Below are positions 21,941 to 32,040 of a DNA stretch of 64,000 nt, piece by piece. The stretch is from Opisthorchis felineus (Eukaryota; Platyhelminthes; Trematoda; Opisthorchiida; Opisthorchiidae). The notes below the pieces were generated by a model. It did no database searches. It was not told where the DNA came from and saw only the letters and a list, made by a program, of their open reading frames with translations. The stretch spans positions 1,525,042 to 1,589,041 of the forward strand of contig SJOL01007411.1 in NCBI GenBank assembly GCA_004794785.1. Direction: 5' to 3'. Made by a program: the position numbers and the translations under genes. Position 1 is the stretch's first letter. Each line of letters opens with the position of its first letter.

Positions 21941-22131
21941 TTAAACAAATCATTTAGCTGTAGCACCCTTTCGGTGCCTAACTGCCATGCCACCCGAAGG
22001 AAGCACGGGGGCTGGGATACTGCCAGGTTGCCCAAGCGTTGACAGAGGAACTAGAGAGGCAGAGGTCCGGTTCGAACCACGGGCCTTCCGGTCAGGAAAT
22101 CCGCGCTCTAACCACTCAACCACCGACAAAA
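21941..22131 (-). mobile_element. tRNA-derived SINE at inner edge of right arm
   Basis: Minus-strand SINE with a box A derivative (GTGGTTAGAGCGCGGA) and box B (GGTTCGAACC), and the family's 3' body ending CCGAAAGGGTGCTACAGCTA. The short direct repeat GGAAA lies on both sides (21,936-21,940 and 22,132-22,136), consistent with insertion into repeat D. It has no counterpart at the left arm's inner end. Confidence 0.85.
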
Positions 22132-22560
22132 GGAAAGCAGCCCGAGGAAGAACCACGAGTCTCCGTACTGTGAGTAATCGTATTACGAGGCATTCTGGAG
22201 GTATAGTCGTACTGTCCTCCGCGATAGGAATGTGGATGCAGTAAGGCGTTTCCCCCAGGCGACCTGCATGTCCATATTTATGAAAGCAGCGATGCTGCCT
22301 TCCTCCGAGGAAGGACGGGTTAGAAAAGGCCGACCCTAAAAATCGCACACTCCGATCGCCCAACGGTTGACTGTGACCGCCAGCGCATTATTCGATACGG
22401 CCGAAATGCTTTTAAATTCAGAGTCCTGTGCTGCTCAAAAGGCACCTACTGTGCGCAGCCACATCAAGAGTGAGACAGTAATGCTATACGCCCTGCGCCC
22501 TCGGGTTTGGCCAAACCCTTGAAGCCGAGCAGGTCAGACTATGCAGTCAGAGGCTGAGAG
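22132..22560 (-). repeat. repeat D, right arm copy
   Basis: Identical in reverse complement to 14,387-14,815. It is cut from its own 3' flank by the SINE at 21,941-22,131. Beyond the SINE the repeat continues only in a clearly diverged form. Confidence 0.75.
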
Positions 22561-22807
22561 CAGGGTCCACGAACAAAACCATACATCCTGCCACTGCCTT
22601 GCGGGTCAGACTTTTTAGTCAAAATCTCAAAGTGGGGTACCTCAACCAAACCCCACACCTCGGCCTTGGCAACCGGGAAGTATCATTTGCCTGCACAGCT
22701 CTTTATACACCGGTACCCCCCCCCGCCCAACCCCTTCCTACCACAAGCAAACGTTGTTGGGTCATTGATTGCCATTTAGCTGACCAATGGGCCTCACGAA
22801 CCACGCT

Positions 22808-23012
22808 AAACGGGATAGCTCAGTGGTTAGAGCGCAAATTTACTGACCGGAAGGTCCGTGGTTCGAACCCGAATTCTGCCTCTCGACTTCCCCTGTCTAG
22901 GCTTGCGCAACCTGGCAGTACCCCAGCCCTCATGCTTCCCTCGGGTGGCATGGCAGCTAGGCACCGAAAGGGTGCTACAGCTGAACGATCATTTTTTATG
23001 TTATTATTTATT
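22808..23012 (+). mobile_element. tRNA-derived SINE, complete with target duplications
   Basis: A 205-bp element with a tRNA-like head: box A GATAGCTCAGTGGTTAGAGC near 22,813 and box B GGTTCGAACCC at 22,859. These form the internal polymerase III promoter. The body contains CCCTGTCTAGGC and AAAGGGTGCTACAGCTGAAC, and an A/T-rich tail follows. It is flanked by 12-bp direct repeats ACGAACCACGCT at 22,796-22,807 and 23,013-23,024, the mark of LINE-driven insertion. Confidence 0.92.
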
Positions 23013-23059
23013 ACGAACCACGCTGCCTAGTAACAATAAAAAATAATACCTTGCTAAAT

Positions 23060-23332
23060 TCACGAGATCCTTTCTGCAAAGGAGCTTTCAACGTCTGTAC
23101 TTTACGTCAAATTGGCAGACAAGCAGTGCTCGCCGAGACCTTGTACGCCCTTAAGATTGATCTGTCTCTGTGTCTCCAAAACACGCATACAATACCCAAG
23201 CGTGGTTATGCATCTCAAAATGCCAAGGACGAAGTCAGCTCTGGCATTTCTTCCTCCATGTGTCCGTTGATGCAGAAGCGGACTCGTGGAATATATGGCG
23301 TGGGAGTTGCATCAAGCTCCATAGCTTAATGC
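23060..23332 (+). pseudogene. LINE1 endonuclease N-terminal part
   Basis: Encodes the start of an RTE-like endonuclease (FNVCTLRQIGRQAVLAETL, then IYGVGVASSSIA). It is interrupted by Gypsy element A at 23,333-28,227. The sense resumes on the far side with LLDWIPVNSRLCAFRL, so both pieces once formed one reading frame. Confidence 0.82.
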
Positions 23333-23337
23333 CCTTT
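23333..23337 (+). repeat. 5-bp target duplication, left side
   Basis: CCTTT immediately before the 5' LTR, repeated at 28,223-28,227 after the 3' LTR. Gypsy integrases commonly make staggered cuts of this size. Confidence 0.9.
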
Positions 23338-23731
23338 TGTTAGGCGGAATTCCACACGGATCCCGTTTTATCGCTCGAACCCAGGTGCTGCTTCGGCTGA
23401 GAATCCTATTCCGCGCAAGATTGGCCGAAAGTTCGGGACGCTTGCCGGTCCAGCATCAAGCCAAGATCTGATTGGTCGGCAGTCTGGACCCAACAGCCAA
23501 TCATGACCCAGTATTGGCGGAATGACGGCTGCCAATGGCGCATCCAGAAGGCGTCAGAATTTCCAGAAAGTTGTCGCCGCTTACACTATATATATGAAGC
23601 GCTGTGCAAGTGTCATTGACTTGTTTTCGGGCGTTATTATAACTTGTGCACCTTTGGTGATTGTTTTGGCGGGGAGACTAGCTTGGGAGGCTCAGACCGA
23701 GAACTAAGCTGAGGTAAATATCGTTACTGCA
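23338..23731 (+). repeat. 5' LTR of Gypsy element A
   Basis: Begins TGTTAGGCGGAATTCC and ends TTACTGCA. It contains TATATATA at about 23,587, a likely TATA box. An open frame of 61 codons (23,522-23,707) recurs in every LTR only because the LTRs are copies. It is not a gene. Confidence 0.93.
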
Positions 23732-23733
23732 AT

Positions 23734-23751
23734 TGGCGAACGGGAACCCAC
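23734..23751 (+). promoter_or_regulatory. primer-binding site of Gypsy element A
   Basis: TGGCGAACGGGAACCCAC starts two bases after the LTR end. Position and the TGG start fit priming by a tRNA 3' end. The tRNA was not identified. Confidence 0.7.
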
Positions 23752-23753
23752 GA

Positions 23754-24365
23754 TGTCGATCAAATTTAATCAGCTTCGCTGCAGTAGCAGCGAAAGCAGT
23801 TTGGAGAAGCGCAACTGAAGCTCATCGAATCACTGACTTGGGGGCTGCATATCGAGGCAGCAGCAGCCAGCACTGGTGAGTCTTCTGTTCCCTCAACTGA
23901 GGCGGCCACGGCCTTGATCACGGAGTTCACATTCGACCGTCTTTCTCGTCGCACTTTTGACTCCTGGCTTAAGCGGTACAAAGACATGTTTAAGGCTGAT
24001 TTTTCAAAGTTTTGTGACGGATGGAAAGTCAGATTATTGCTGCGAAAACTCGGCACACCGGAGCGTGAGCGGTACATAAATTTCGTTCTCCACAAGCTGC
24101 CCAGCGACCTCAGCTTTGATGAGATGGTCAGAACACTGTCCCAGATCAAACATCACTTTTCAATATTCGTTACCAATGCCTAAAGTTGGTCAAGAAAAAT
24201 GATGATGATTTCATCACGTTTGCCAGTTTTGTCAATCGGGATTGCGAGCCCTTCAAGCTCAGCTCAATGACGGAGAATCGATTTAAGTGCATCATTTAAT
24301 ATTCGGTCTCCAGTCATCCCAAGACGCTGACATCAGAACCCGGCTGCTTAACAGAATTGAACAGG
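23754..24365 (+). pseudogene. Gag capsid remnant of element A
   Basis: Capsid-like sequence in broken frames. The best frame, 23,914-24,183, reads FTFDRLSRRTFDSWLKRYKD, then KLGTPERERYINFVLHKLP. Upstream sequence from about 23,754 looks like the Gag start but changes frame near 23,815. In intact elements this protein forms the virus-like particle. Here stops and a frame change near 24,180 break it. Confidence 0.8.
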
Positions 24366-24373
24366 ATGCATAA

Positions 24374-24979
24374 ATGACGTTGAAGAGCCTCACCACCGAA
24401 TGTCAACGCCTCATCATCCTGAAGCACGACACGGCTAGGATCGGCCAATCACCTGCGACTTCAAGCGGCTGTGTACACGCAATCAACTCCAGCTCGCCAA
24501 AGAAGTCTGACAACAAGCCCGATCGAAAACAGAGCAAGCCTCCCACAAGTTGCTGGCATTGCGGTGAGAGGCATTTTGTTCGCTATTGCCGGTTTATGCG
24601 TCATACACGTGCCAGGTGCAATCATCGTGGCCACAAAGAAGATTTATGTCGATCTCAGAGGCCGCAGCCTCCAGCACACCACCGCGCAACCCACAAATCG
24701 TGGTCCAAATCGGTGAAGGCGACATTCAAAGTTGACTTTGCTTGCCGAAGAAAGTTCGTGACGGTTCGTATCAACAACACCCCAGTTCGTTTGCAGCTTG
24801 ATACGGGCTCCGACATTCCATTGCTCAGTGAACGAACGTGGAAGCGAATTGGTAAGCCTCATGTGAAACAGACCGAACATTGGGCCCGTAATGCTTCTGG
24901 TGTTAAACTGAAGTTGACTGGCGAGGTTGACTGCTCCATAAGCTTCAATAGCTCGACGCAGAAGCCACGTGGTACCTGA
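24374..24979 (+). pseudogene. nucleocapsid zinc knuckle and aspartic protease remnant, element A
   Basis: A 201-codon frame. Residues 60-72 hold a CX2CX3HX4C knuckle (CWHCGERHFVRYC). A second knuckle-like motif follows at residues 82-92 with one Cys replaced (CNHRGHKEDLC). The aspartic protease follows, with its active site LDTGSD at residues 142-147, apparently intact. The frame ends before reverse transcriptase, at a point where related elements usually continue. Nucleocapsid binds RNA; protease matures the polyprotein. Confidence 0.88.
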
Positions 24980-25002
24980 CGTCATGCGCCAAACTTGATC
25001 CT

Positions 25003-25840
25003 ATGGGGCTGGATTGGATCGAAAAGCTGAATCTGCTGGAAAAGCCAATAAATTCTATTTGCATCCTCACACACGCAACACACGTAGGTGCCATCGAACC
25101 AACTCACATTGTGAAGCATTCAGTTGAGGACCTCCCACAAAGCTATGCATCTGTATTCGCCGACGAGCTTGGATGGTGTACAAAAGCAACAGCCCGACTG
25201 TACCTCCTCCCCGGTGCCAAACCAGTTTTCGGGCCTAAACGCCCAGTACCATATGCAACCCTAGGGACCGCTGACCAGGAACTGGACCGACTACATAAGG
25301 CTGCTGTTCTTCAAACGACCAACGACTCTGCATGGGCCACACCCATCCTGTTGGCAAAGAAGGCTAATGGGACCATCCGGTTGCGTGCAGATTACTCCAC
25401 CGGTCTCAATGCTGCACTGGATGCTCCTCAATACCCTCTGTGTCTTCCAGACGACGCGAAACTGAATGGGGTAAATGTTTCGCGAAGACTGACTTGGCCG
25501 ATGCTTAACTCCAGATTGATGTTGAGGAAGAATCACGAGAACTTCAACGATCAATACGCACCGCAGTCTGTTCCAGTATACCCTACTGCCATTCTGTGTT
25601 AAAACAGCGCCAGCCATATTTCAACAGATCATGTATGCGGTGCTGAAGTATGTCCCTGGTGTTGCTACCCACTTGGATGATCTCATCGTCATGGGTTCCA
25701 ACTCCCACGAATTACGGCAGCGCCTCGATTACGTGCTCGGTCGTATTCAAGAATATGGCTTCAGAGTGAGCTGAGAAAAGTTCACTTGCTTCATGCGGTC
25801 GATAAAGTACCTTGTTTTTATCAGTGACCAACTTGACCAC
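25003..25840 (+). pseudogene. reverse transcriptase remnant, element A
   Basis: The frame 25,003-25,602 contains KPVFGPKRPVPYAT, the fingers segment TPILLAKKANGTIRLRADYS, and part of the palm. A frame change follows. The catalytic box appears as HLDDLIV at 25,670-25,690, where most relatives have Tyr or Phe before LDD. A TGA near 25,772 and missing palm sequence show that the enzyme is dead. Confidence 0.88.
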
Positions 25841-26037
25841 CGACCAGACCCAGGGAATATCCACGCTATCAAACGTATGCCAGCACCCACAGGTCTTTCT
25901 TCGTTCTCGTCAGTCACTGCAGTTCGTTTCTGCCCGCCATGCATTGCCTCTGAGGCCGACTAAACCAGTTACTTACCAGAAACCGCAAGTGGACATGGTC
26001 AGAAGAATGCCAACGAGCCTCTGACTCTGTCAAATCC

Positions 26038-26440
26038 ATGCCTAGTTCCGATTTGCTACTCACCCACTACGATCCATCGTGGGAAATCGTTGTGGGCTCA
26101 GTAATTTCGCGTGTATTTCCCGACAGCAGTCAGAAAGCCATTGCACATGCAGCCAGATCCCTGACATCAGCCGAGGGCAACTACAGTCAGATAGAAAAGG
26201 AGGATTTGCCGATCGTGTTTACCGTCAAAACATTTCACAAAATGCTCTACGACCGTCAGTTTTTCTAACTGACCGACCATAAACCACTCTTTGCTGTGTT
26301 TAGCTCGAAGAAGTGGATCCCGGTGTATACAGTCAACCACCTCCAGCGGTAGGCTACTCTACTTCTGGGATACGACTTCAAGATCAGGTACCAATCCACC
26401 TCTAGCCTCGGACAAGCCGACGCACTGTCGCGACTCATTG
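26038..26440 (+). pseudogene. RNase H remnant, element A
   Basis: The frame 26,038-26,268 reads KAIAHAARSLTSAEGNYSQI, the RNase H hallmark. A stop follows at 26,266, then TDHKPLFAVF and ADALSRLID in shifted frames. RNase H would remove RNA from the RNA-DNA hybrid during reverse transcription. Confidence 0.85.
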
Positions 26441-26857
26441 ATTCAAGCAGGCCAGAACCAGGAGATAATACAGTCGCAACAATTGCTTTGAGACCGAAGG
26501 ATAAGCGCGTAGTATCCGAAGCGGCTCGTATTCTCCCAGTGACTGCCGACATGGTCCGCCAGGCTACCGACCAAGACTAACGGAATCAGTGGCCACGTAC
26601 CTGCCTGAGAGGCGAACTGAGACCTTGCTTCAACAGACGTGACGCACTATCAATAACCGACGGATGCCTCTTATTTTCGGAACGCTTTGTTGTCCCAGAG
26701 GAGTTGCAACCAGCTGTCCTGACCAGTTTCACAAAGGGCACCCGGGAACAAACAGGATGAAGCCCCTTGGTCGGAGTTACGTCTATTGGCCTTTGATGGA
26801 CAGATAGAGGAAGTCTCAAAATCTTGTCTGCAGTGTGCTTAAGCCTCCAATTCACCC

Positions 26858-27328
26858 GTGAAAACCTACCTACGCTCGTGGCCGCAAACGACCGAACCCT
26901 GGTCTTGTCTTTACATCGACTATGCAGGTCCAGTTGGTGGCCAACACTTTTTAGTCGTGGTGGATACCTACAGAAAATGGCCGGAAATTTTTCCAGTATA
27001 CAGCCCCACAACTGCTACTACAGTCCTGGAACTCCGACGATTGTTCAGTCGCTTTGGAACGCCAGGGACTATTGTATCCGACAACGGCAGTCAGTTCACG
27101 TCGGCGGCGTTTGCAGACTTTTGTCGGGAGTATGGCATAACGCATCTCCGCTCGCCGTTGTTTTATCCACATTCAAACGGCCAGACGGAACGCTTCGTTG
27201 ACATTCTGAGGCGGGCACTTCAGAAGTCCAGAAGGGAGGGACCAACAGAAGAGATTTTTCAAATGTTCCTGCTGGCACATCGAGCGGCTCTAAACGCCAG
27301 CTCGCCTGATGGAGTGTCACCAGCATAG
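26858..27328 (+). pseudogene. integrase core, element A
   Basis: A 156-codon open frame covers the rve catalytic core. All three catalytic acidic residues are present: D21 in LYIDYAGP, D75 in IVSDNGSQF, and E111 in NGQTERFVD, giving the D,D(35)E spacing. The N-terminal HHCC zinc domain is not readable upstream, and the C-terminal part is frameshifted. Integrase would insert the cDNA. This is the best preserved domain of the element. Confidence 0.92.
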
Positions 27329-27818
27329 GTACAGCTCTGAAGGAAGGTTCGAACACGGCATGACACTGTCCGGCCACAGAAAAGGCAGGCTAGTCACCGC
27401 AACACCAGAGTGGAGGAACAGTTCAACCGGCATCATGCAGCAACTGCACGCTCCTTCGGCGAAGGCCAGAGAGCTTTACTACGTGACCACAGCGGCAGAC
27501 ACACTACGGGGATTCCAGGACTCATCCTTCGCCGGCGCGGCAAACTGCTCTACTAGATTCAAGTTGGCCAAGCCAGGTGGATACGGCACACAAACCAAAC
27601 CTGGCCGAAAGATGCACAGATTCTGCCCATAAGGTCGAGTAAGTTGAGTTGTCCAGAGAAGCTTCTGGACATTTCTCGGCACCATCCCAGAAAATCTATC
27701 AGCTGCTTCGTCGCGGGCCCAGTCTGAGCACGACCGTGACGCTGGATAGAGAGGGGTCACAAGCCAGTGACGCCCCTGAAAGTGAACCCTCGGCTCCGAA
27801 GCAACGTCAGCAAACTTC

Positions 27819-27828
27819 AAGGGGGTGG
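27819..27828 (+). promoter_or_regulatory. polypurine tract of element A
   Basis: A short purine-rich stretch, AAGGGGGTGG, lies directly before the 3' LTR, where plus-strand synthesis is primed. One T interrupts it. Confidence 0.65.
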
Positions 27829-28222
27829 TGTCAGCCGGAATTCCACACGGATCCCGTTTTATCGCTCGCAACCAGGTGCTGCTTCGGCTGAGAAGCCTAT
27901 TCCGCGCAAGATTGGCCGAAAGTTCGGGACGCTTGCCGGTCCAGCATCAAGCCAAGATCTGATTGGTCGACAGTCTGGACCCAACAGCCAATCATGACCC
28001 AGTATTGGCGGAATGACGGCTGCCAATGGCGCATCCAGAAGGCGTCAGAATTTCCAGAAAGTTGTCGCCGCTTACACTATATATATGAAGCGCTGTGCAA
28101 GTGTCATTGACTTGTTTTCGGGCGTTATTATAACTTGTGCACCTTTGGTGATTGTTTTGGCGGGGAGACTAGCTTGGGAGGCTCAGACCGAGAACTAAGC
28201 TGAGGAAAATACCGTGACTCCA
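27829..28222 (+). repeat. 3' LTR of Gypsy element A
   Basis: Begins TGTCAGCCGGAATTCC and ends GACTCCA, 394 bp. It aligns end to end without gaps to the 5' LTR, with about ten substitutions, most of them within the first 60 and last 20 bases. CCTTT follows at 28,223-28,227. Confidence 0.93.
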
Positions 28223-28227
28223 CCTTT

Positions 28228-30815
28228 GCTGGATTGGATCCCAGTGAACAGTCGTCTTTGCGCCTTTCGGTTATCTAACTCAATCAAGCTCAATGCTCCT
28301 CGACATAAAAACGGTGCCTGTGTGCAGTGTTATCTTATGCCGCAACAGACTGCAGCTCTGAGGCTGCGAAGGATACTTTCTATCGAAAGTTATCCGGGCT
28401 TATTCGTCAAGCAAGAAGCACTGACATTGTGATCCTTGCGGGCGATATGAATGCCCATGTCGGTCGTCTGAGCTCCTTGAAATCACATCTAGGCGGTCTA
28501 TTCTGATTCGATGCTCGTCGCACAGACAACGGAGAGCGACTCCTCCAATTGTGTGCTGATCATCAACTGTTTCTGGCTAGTACGAACTTTCAGCATAAAC
28601 GCTTGCATCACGTAACCTAGCGGCCACCGACTGCAAACCAACCGTGGACTCAGTTGGATTACGTGGCCATCAGCCACCGGTGGAGAACCAAAATTCAAGA
28701 CTGTGGTTCCCTCTGGGCCACACAACTTGACTCCGATCACGCCATGGTGTAAGCACTCTTGAAAATTTGCTTCCTTTCAGGCTCTCGCAAATCAACAAGG
28801 AACATGCCAACCCATCACCTTCGTAGAACTACCATAGCTCTGAGCTAGCTCAACAACTCTCTTCAGTAAACTAATGCTGTACTGGTAGTGAGCACGTTTA
28901 TGAAACATGGCAAAATGCAAAAGGAGCCATGCTAGCGGCGTTCAGGGCTGTCTGTCCGACTTCTCCACTGGTTATCGTCGAGATCGCGAGTCCTGACTGA
29001 TGCCCGGAAATCCATCCTGGCAGGCAACTAGTTAAACGGCACATGTAAATCCCTCAGACGCGAAATAGTGAAGAGCCCAAGAAAAGACATCTGCTTCCGG
29101 GAACGGCCGTGCCCTATACCAACGGATATGATCGACTGGCCATAAGAAATCAACGGTCAGTGAAACGATAAGTGAAAAAGGCAGCTCAATAATTAACTCG
29201 CAAAAACGCCGACTAAATATGTGGGCCGAAAGCTTCGTAAAACAGTTTAGCTGGCCCTCCGCAACACTGCCCCTGGAGACAGTGCATAAGGGTGAATGGA
29301 GTGTAAACCCTAATCACCCGTCAAAAGAAATAAAACATAGAAACACGAAAAATCCTTACTGAACTGCATCAGGACCGGGCACTCTATCCAGCCCTCTTCA
29401 AAGAAGGCGGAGAATCCCTGGCGACCTATCAGACAAATTTTACTTGCACTATATGGAGTGGAGAGGAAGTGTATGCAGAATGGGACACATCGTAAATCAT
29501 TGCCGCCGTTAAAAAAGGTATGCGAACGCTGTGCGAAAACCACCATGGCATCCACTTGGTTGCTGTAACATCTAAGGCGCTCTCTGGTATTATCCTTCGA
29601 AGGCCAACCGAACAGAGTGAGAGGAAGATCCGTAAAAACCAAGCTGGGTTTCGTCCTGCAGGATTTTCACCTTCCGACAAACTCTCGAACAGCAACACTG
29701 TTTCCAGCGACCAACAATGGTTGTCCTTCTTGACTGGAAAGCTACCCTGGACTCTGTGGACCATCAGGCACCGTGGCAGTGTCTGTAGAGCAAAGGTGTC
29801 CCCCATACATTCTTGACCCTCCTGAAAGTGCTGTACACCAACTCTCGCGGACGTGTGAACGTCTACGGGAAGTTCTCGCCTGAGTTCATCACATCAAGTG
29901 ATGTCAAGCAAGGCTGTCCTATTTCACCTTTCCTCTTCAACTTCGTCATTGATACGATCATGGAAGACTCACTACCAGCCTCTAATTCCTGTGGGGTTGA
30001 AGTGCTCCCGGAACGTTCGCTCATAGATATCAAGTATGCAGACGACATAGCTCTTCTCGGATCTGATGCCGTGGTAATGCAAACAATATTAAATAATCTA
30101 AATAATTCTGCCTCACGGTTTGGCATGCGCTTCACACCTGCAAAGTGTAAAGTGATGCTGCAAGACTGAGTAGGATCGAACCCTGACCTAATGCTTGCGG
30201 ATGAGCCGATTGAGGTAGTAGACAAATTTGTCTACCTATCCGTCCGATGGCCTCGCAAAATATGATATTTCCATCCGGATTGGCAAGGACAAAGAAGCTT
30301 CCGCGAACCTGCATCGCCTGTGGTGCAGGCGTGACATGAGTTTATCCGTCAAGTATCCAGTTTACAATGCTGTGGTGCGCTCCAGATTATTATGAGGGTC
30401 AGAAACCTGGCCACTGCGCGCTGATGACGCCGAAAAACTTTTAGTGTTTGGGAATTGATGTCTTCGGAGTATTGCCCGAGTCTGATGGGAACGTCAGGTC
30501 AGTAATGCTGAATTACGTCGAATGGTTTTCGAAAGAGAGCTTGCCCGCCGTAGATGAACTGATCGCACTCCATAGTTTGCGCTGACTTGGTCATTTGTTG
30601 CGTATGCCAGTCGACCGACTTTCTCACAGGGCTCTTTCGCGCAACCACGTGAAGGGTGGAAACGAGCCAAGGGTGGTCAAACAATGACTCGGTAACGAAG
30701 TATGAAAGCAAACTCAGCTATGCTGTTCATTGCCGTCTTCCTGGATGGGGACTCCGAGACGGAACACGGAAGTGGTTATGGACACTGTCATATATGCCCC
30801 AGTTGCGCCCATGCA
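28228..30815 (+). mobile_element. LINE1 (RTE-like) 3' part: endonuclease end, reverse transcriptase
   Basis: Continuation of the LINE interrupted by Gypsy A. It carries endonuclease motifs AGDMNAHVG and TDNGERLLQL near 28,435-28,555 and WTQLDYVAIS near 28,650. Reverse transcriptase follows: NQAGFRPAGFSPSDKL (about 29,640), SSDVKQGCPISPFLFNFVID (about 29,895) and the catalytic KYADDIALL (about 30,032). C-terminal LGHLLRMPVDRL and RLPGWGLRDGTRKW lie near 30,590-30,765. Many stops show long decay. The element is continuous across the right arm's outer edge at 29,946. Confidence 0.87.
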
Positions 30816-30885
30816 GCCTAGAAGTTGCCTCCAAGACATTTCTCCCCTCCCAATCTCCAACCCTAAGTCGCTTGTCATCCTCATT

Positions 30886-30957
30886 ACTGACGGCCCGCAG
30901 AAAGCGGTTGCCAATGCTGCAAAATCACTAGCTCAAGCGGAAGGAAACTACTGTCCA
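30886..30957 (+). pseudogene. isolated Gypsy RNase H fragment
   Basis: About 24 codons read DGPQKAVANAAKSLAQAEGN, the RNase H hallmark of Gypsy elements, similar but not identical to the segment in element A. It starts about 70 bp beyond the LINE1 C-terminus. It is too short to be functional and may belong to another element into which LINE1 inserted. Confidence 0.65.
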
Positions 30958-30975
30958 ATGGTTTCATGGTTTTAA

Positions 30976-31639
30976 AGGTAGTTGGGCTTGAATTCCGGTT
31001 TCTTAAGTGCACTGGAGTGGAAAATTATAGAAATTGTTCCGTGTTTTCTCAGACTGGTCTATCTCCATAATGGTGCTCAACAATAAAACTACAAAATTTC
31101 ATTCTCCTTTCAGTCAGATGAAGAGGGAGGTGTGGACTACCAACCATTTCCAACCAAGGTACAGTAATGGACCAGCGTGTAAAAGTATTTTTTTAGAAAA
31201 AGAGAAAAAAACTGAAACGCCTGAGACATAAAAAGAACAAATGCAAAGGGAGAAAACCGAGAAAATGAACACTTACAATGGCCTTGTACAAATAGACTGT
31301 AATTCAATATACGAGTGGCACTTGTGTTTCGCATTTGTAACAGGCGATTGCTTTAGTCCGGACCGGTCTGGTTCACATGATTCGTTTGACGAATCCCGAC
31401 GGGTTACTCAGTTGTCAAGTCTCTACGAGTTGCTTTCCATAGAATCTTGTAACTGTGTTGTCGCCCGGACTAGTCGGATTCCGTGCGTGCACAAGCAGCG
31501 ATAGAGTGAAGCAAATCACGTTAGACAGTGATTTGATTACAGAAATTGAATCGCACTAAGCCTCCTGTTTTAGTCATATCTTTCGACATGTTTAGCTCAG
31601 TTGGTTTGATTCATCATGAGATTATTTGTGAGTGTGCAA
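30976..31639. other. no recognisable gene
   Basis: A/T-rich, low-complexity purine stretches around 31,190-31,265. No domain or repeat recognised. Confidence 0.45.
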
Positions 31640-32040
31640 TTCATGGTTGTACGTGGGCTTGGATAGCGCTAGAGTACCCACACCTAGACCATAGGACGAT
31701 TAGGGCCCTCAACCAAAGATTGGCTCAAAAGCCTAAGCGCAAGGCAATGGCAGTTGGGGTAAGACCGTCAGAGCAGCCTGCATTCTTAAGGTGCAAGTCG
31801 CCACGCATTTTTCAGCCCCTAACCCGGAGGACCAGGAGACTGTCAGTCAGACCCCTACCGATTGACCAAATTGGTATGAGGCCCTGTTAATGGCACACGT
31901 CCACTCCACAACATAGCTTAATGGGTTATAGAGGTGCACAAACCGTAACACCGCGGTAAGGTATGGTCTCTTCGTGATGGATTGGTTAGATTCGTCAGGG
32001 CCTGGCTAAAAACGGAGTTTTGTGCTACAGCTGCTGGGCA
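31640..32040 (+). repeat. interspersed repeat F, copy 2
   Basis: Aligns with 18,290-18,690 along its length with many substitutions and small indels. The shared word order is TTGTACGTGGGCT, ACGATTAGGG, CTCAACCAAAG, AGGTGCACAAACCG, CGGTAAGGT. No protein recognised. Confidence 0.72.

Larger units (their letters stand above)
23338..28222 (+). mobile_element. Gypsy-type LTR retrotransposon (element A), complete but decayed
   Basis: A 4,885-bp element with 394-bp LTRs at both ends (TGT...CA), a primer site, gag, zinc knuckle, protease, reverse transcriptase, RNase H, D,D(35)E integrase, a purine tract and a CCTTT target duplication. The order protease-RT-RNase H-integrase identifies the Gypsy (Metaviridae-like) group. 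Stops and frameshifts interrupt every domain, so it is not autonomous. The two LTRs differ at about ten positions by eye (about 2.5%), while the two arm copies of the element differ at only a few bases. The insertion therefore predates the segmental duplication. It sits inside the LINE1 endonuclease. Confidence 0.96.
22132..29946 (+). repeat. right arm of 7.8-kb inverted duplication
   Basis: Reverse complement of 7,001-14,815 with only a few substitutions and no net indel. On this side the outer edge is seamless: LINE1 continues through 29,946 into its catalytic region. The inner edge coincides exactly with the end of a SINE. Contents from left to right are repeat D, a SINE, the LINE1 5' part, Gypsy element A, and the LINE1 3' part. 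Confidence 0.97.

Noticed and set aside
22808..22880. tRNA gene
   Set aside because: Box A and box B are tRNA-like, but the sequence is the head of a repeated SINE with target duplications. Acceptor and anticodon stems do not pair properly.
23522..23707. Identical 61-codon open frame in four places (8,749; 13,240; 23,522; 28,013)
   Set aside because: Each lies inside an LTR of Gypsy element A. It recurs because LTRs and arms are copies, not because it is a conserved gene.
7001..29946. Palindromic assembly artefact
   Set aside because: Considered seriously. Both arms carry private substitutions, their flanks differ at all four ends, and the spacer is long, so a simple hairpin-read artefact is unlikely. 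It still needs long-read confirmation.
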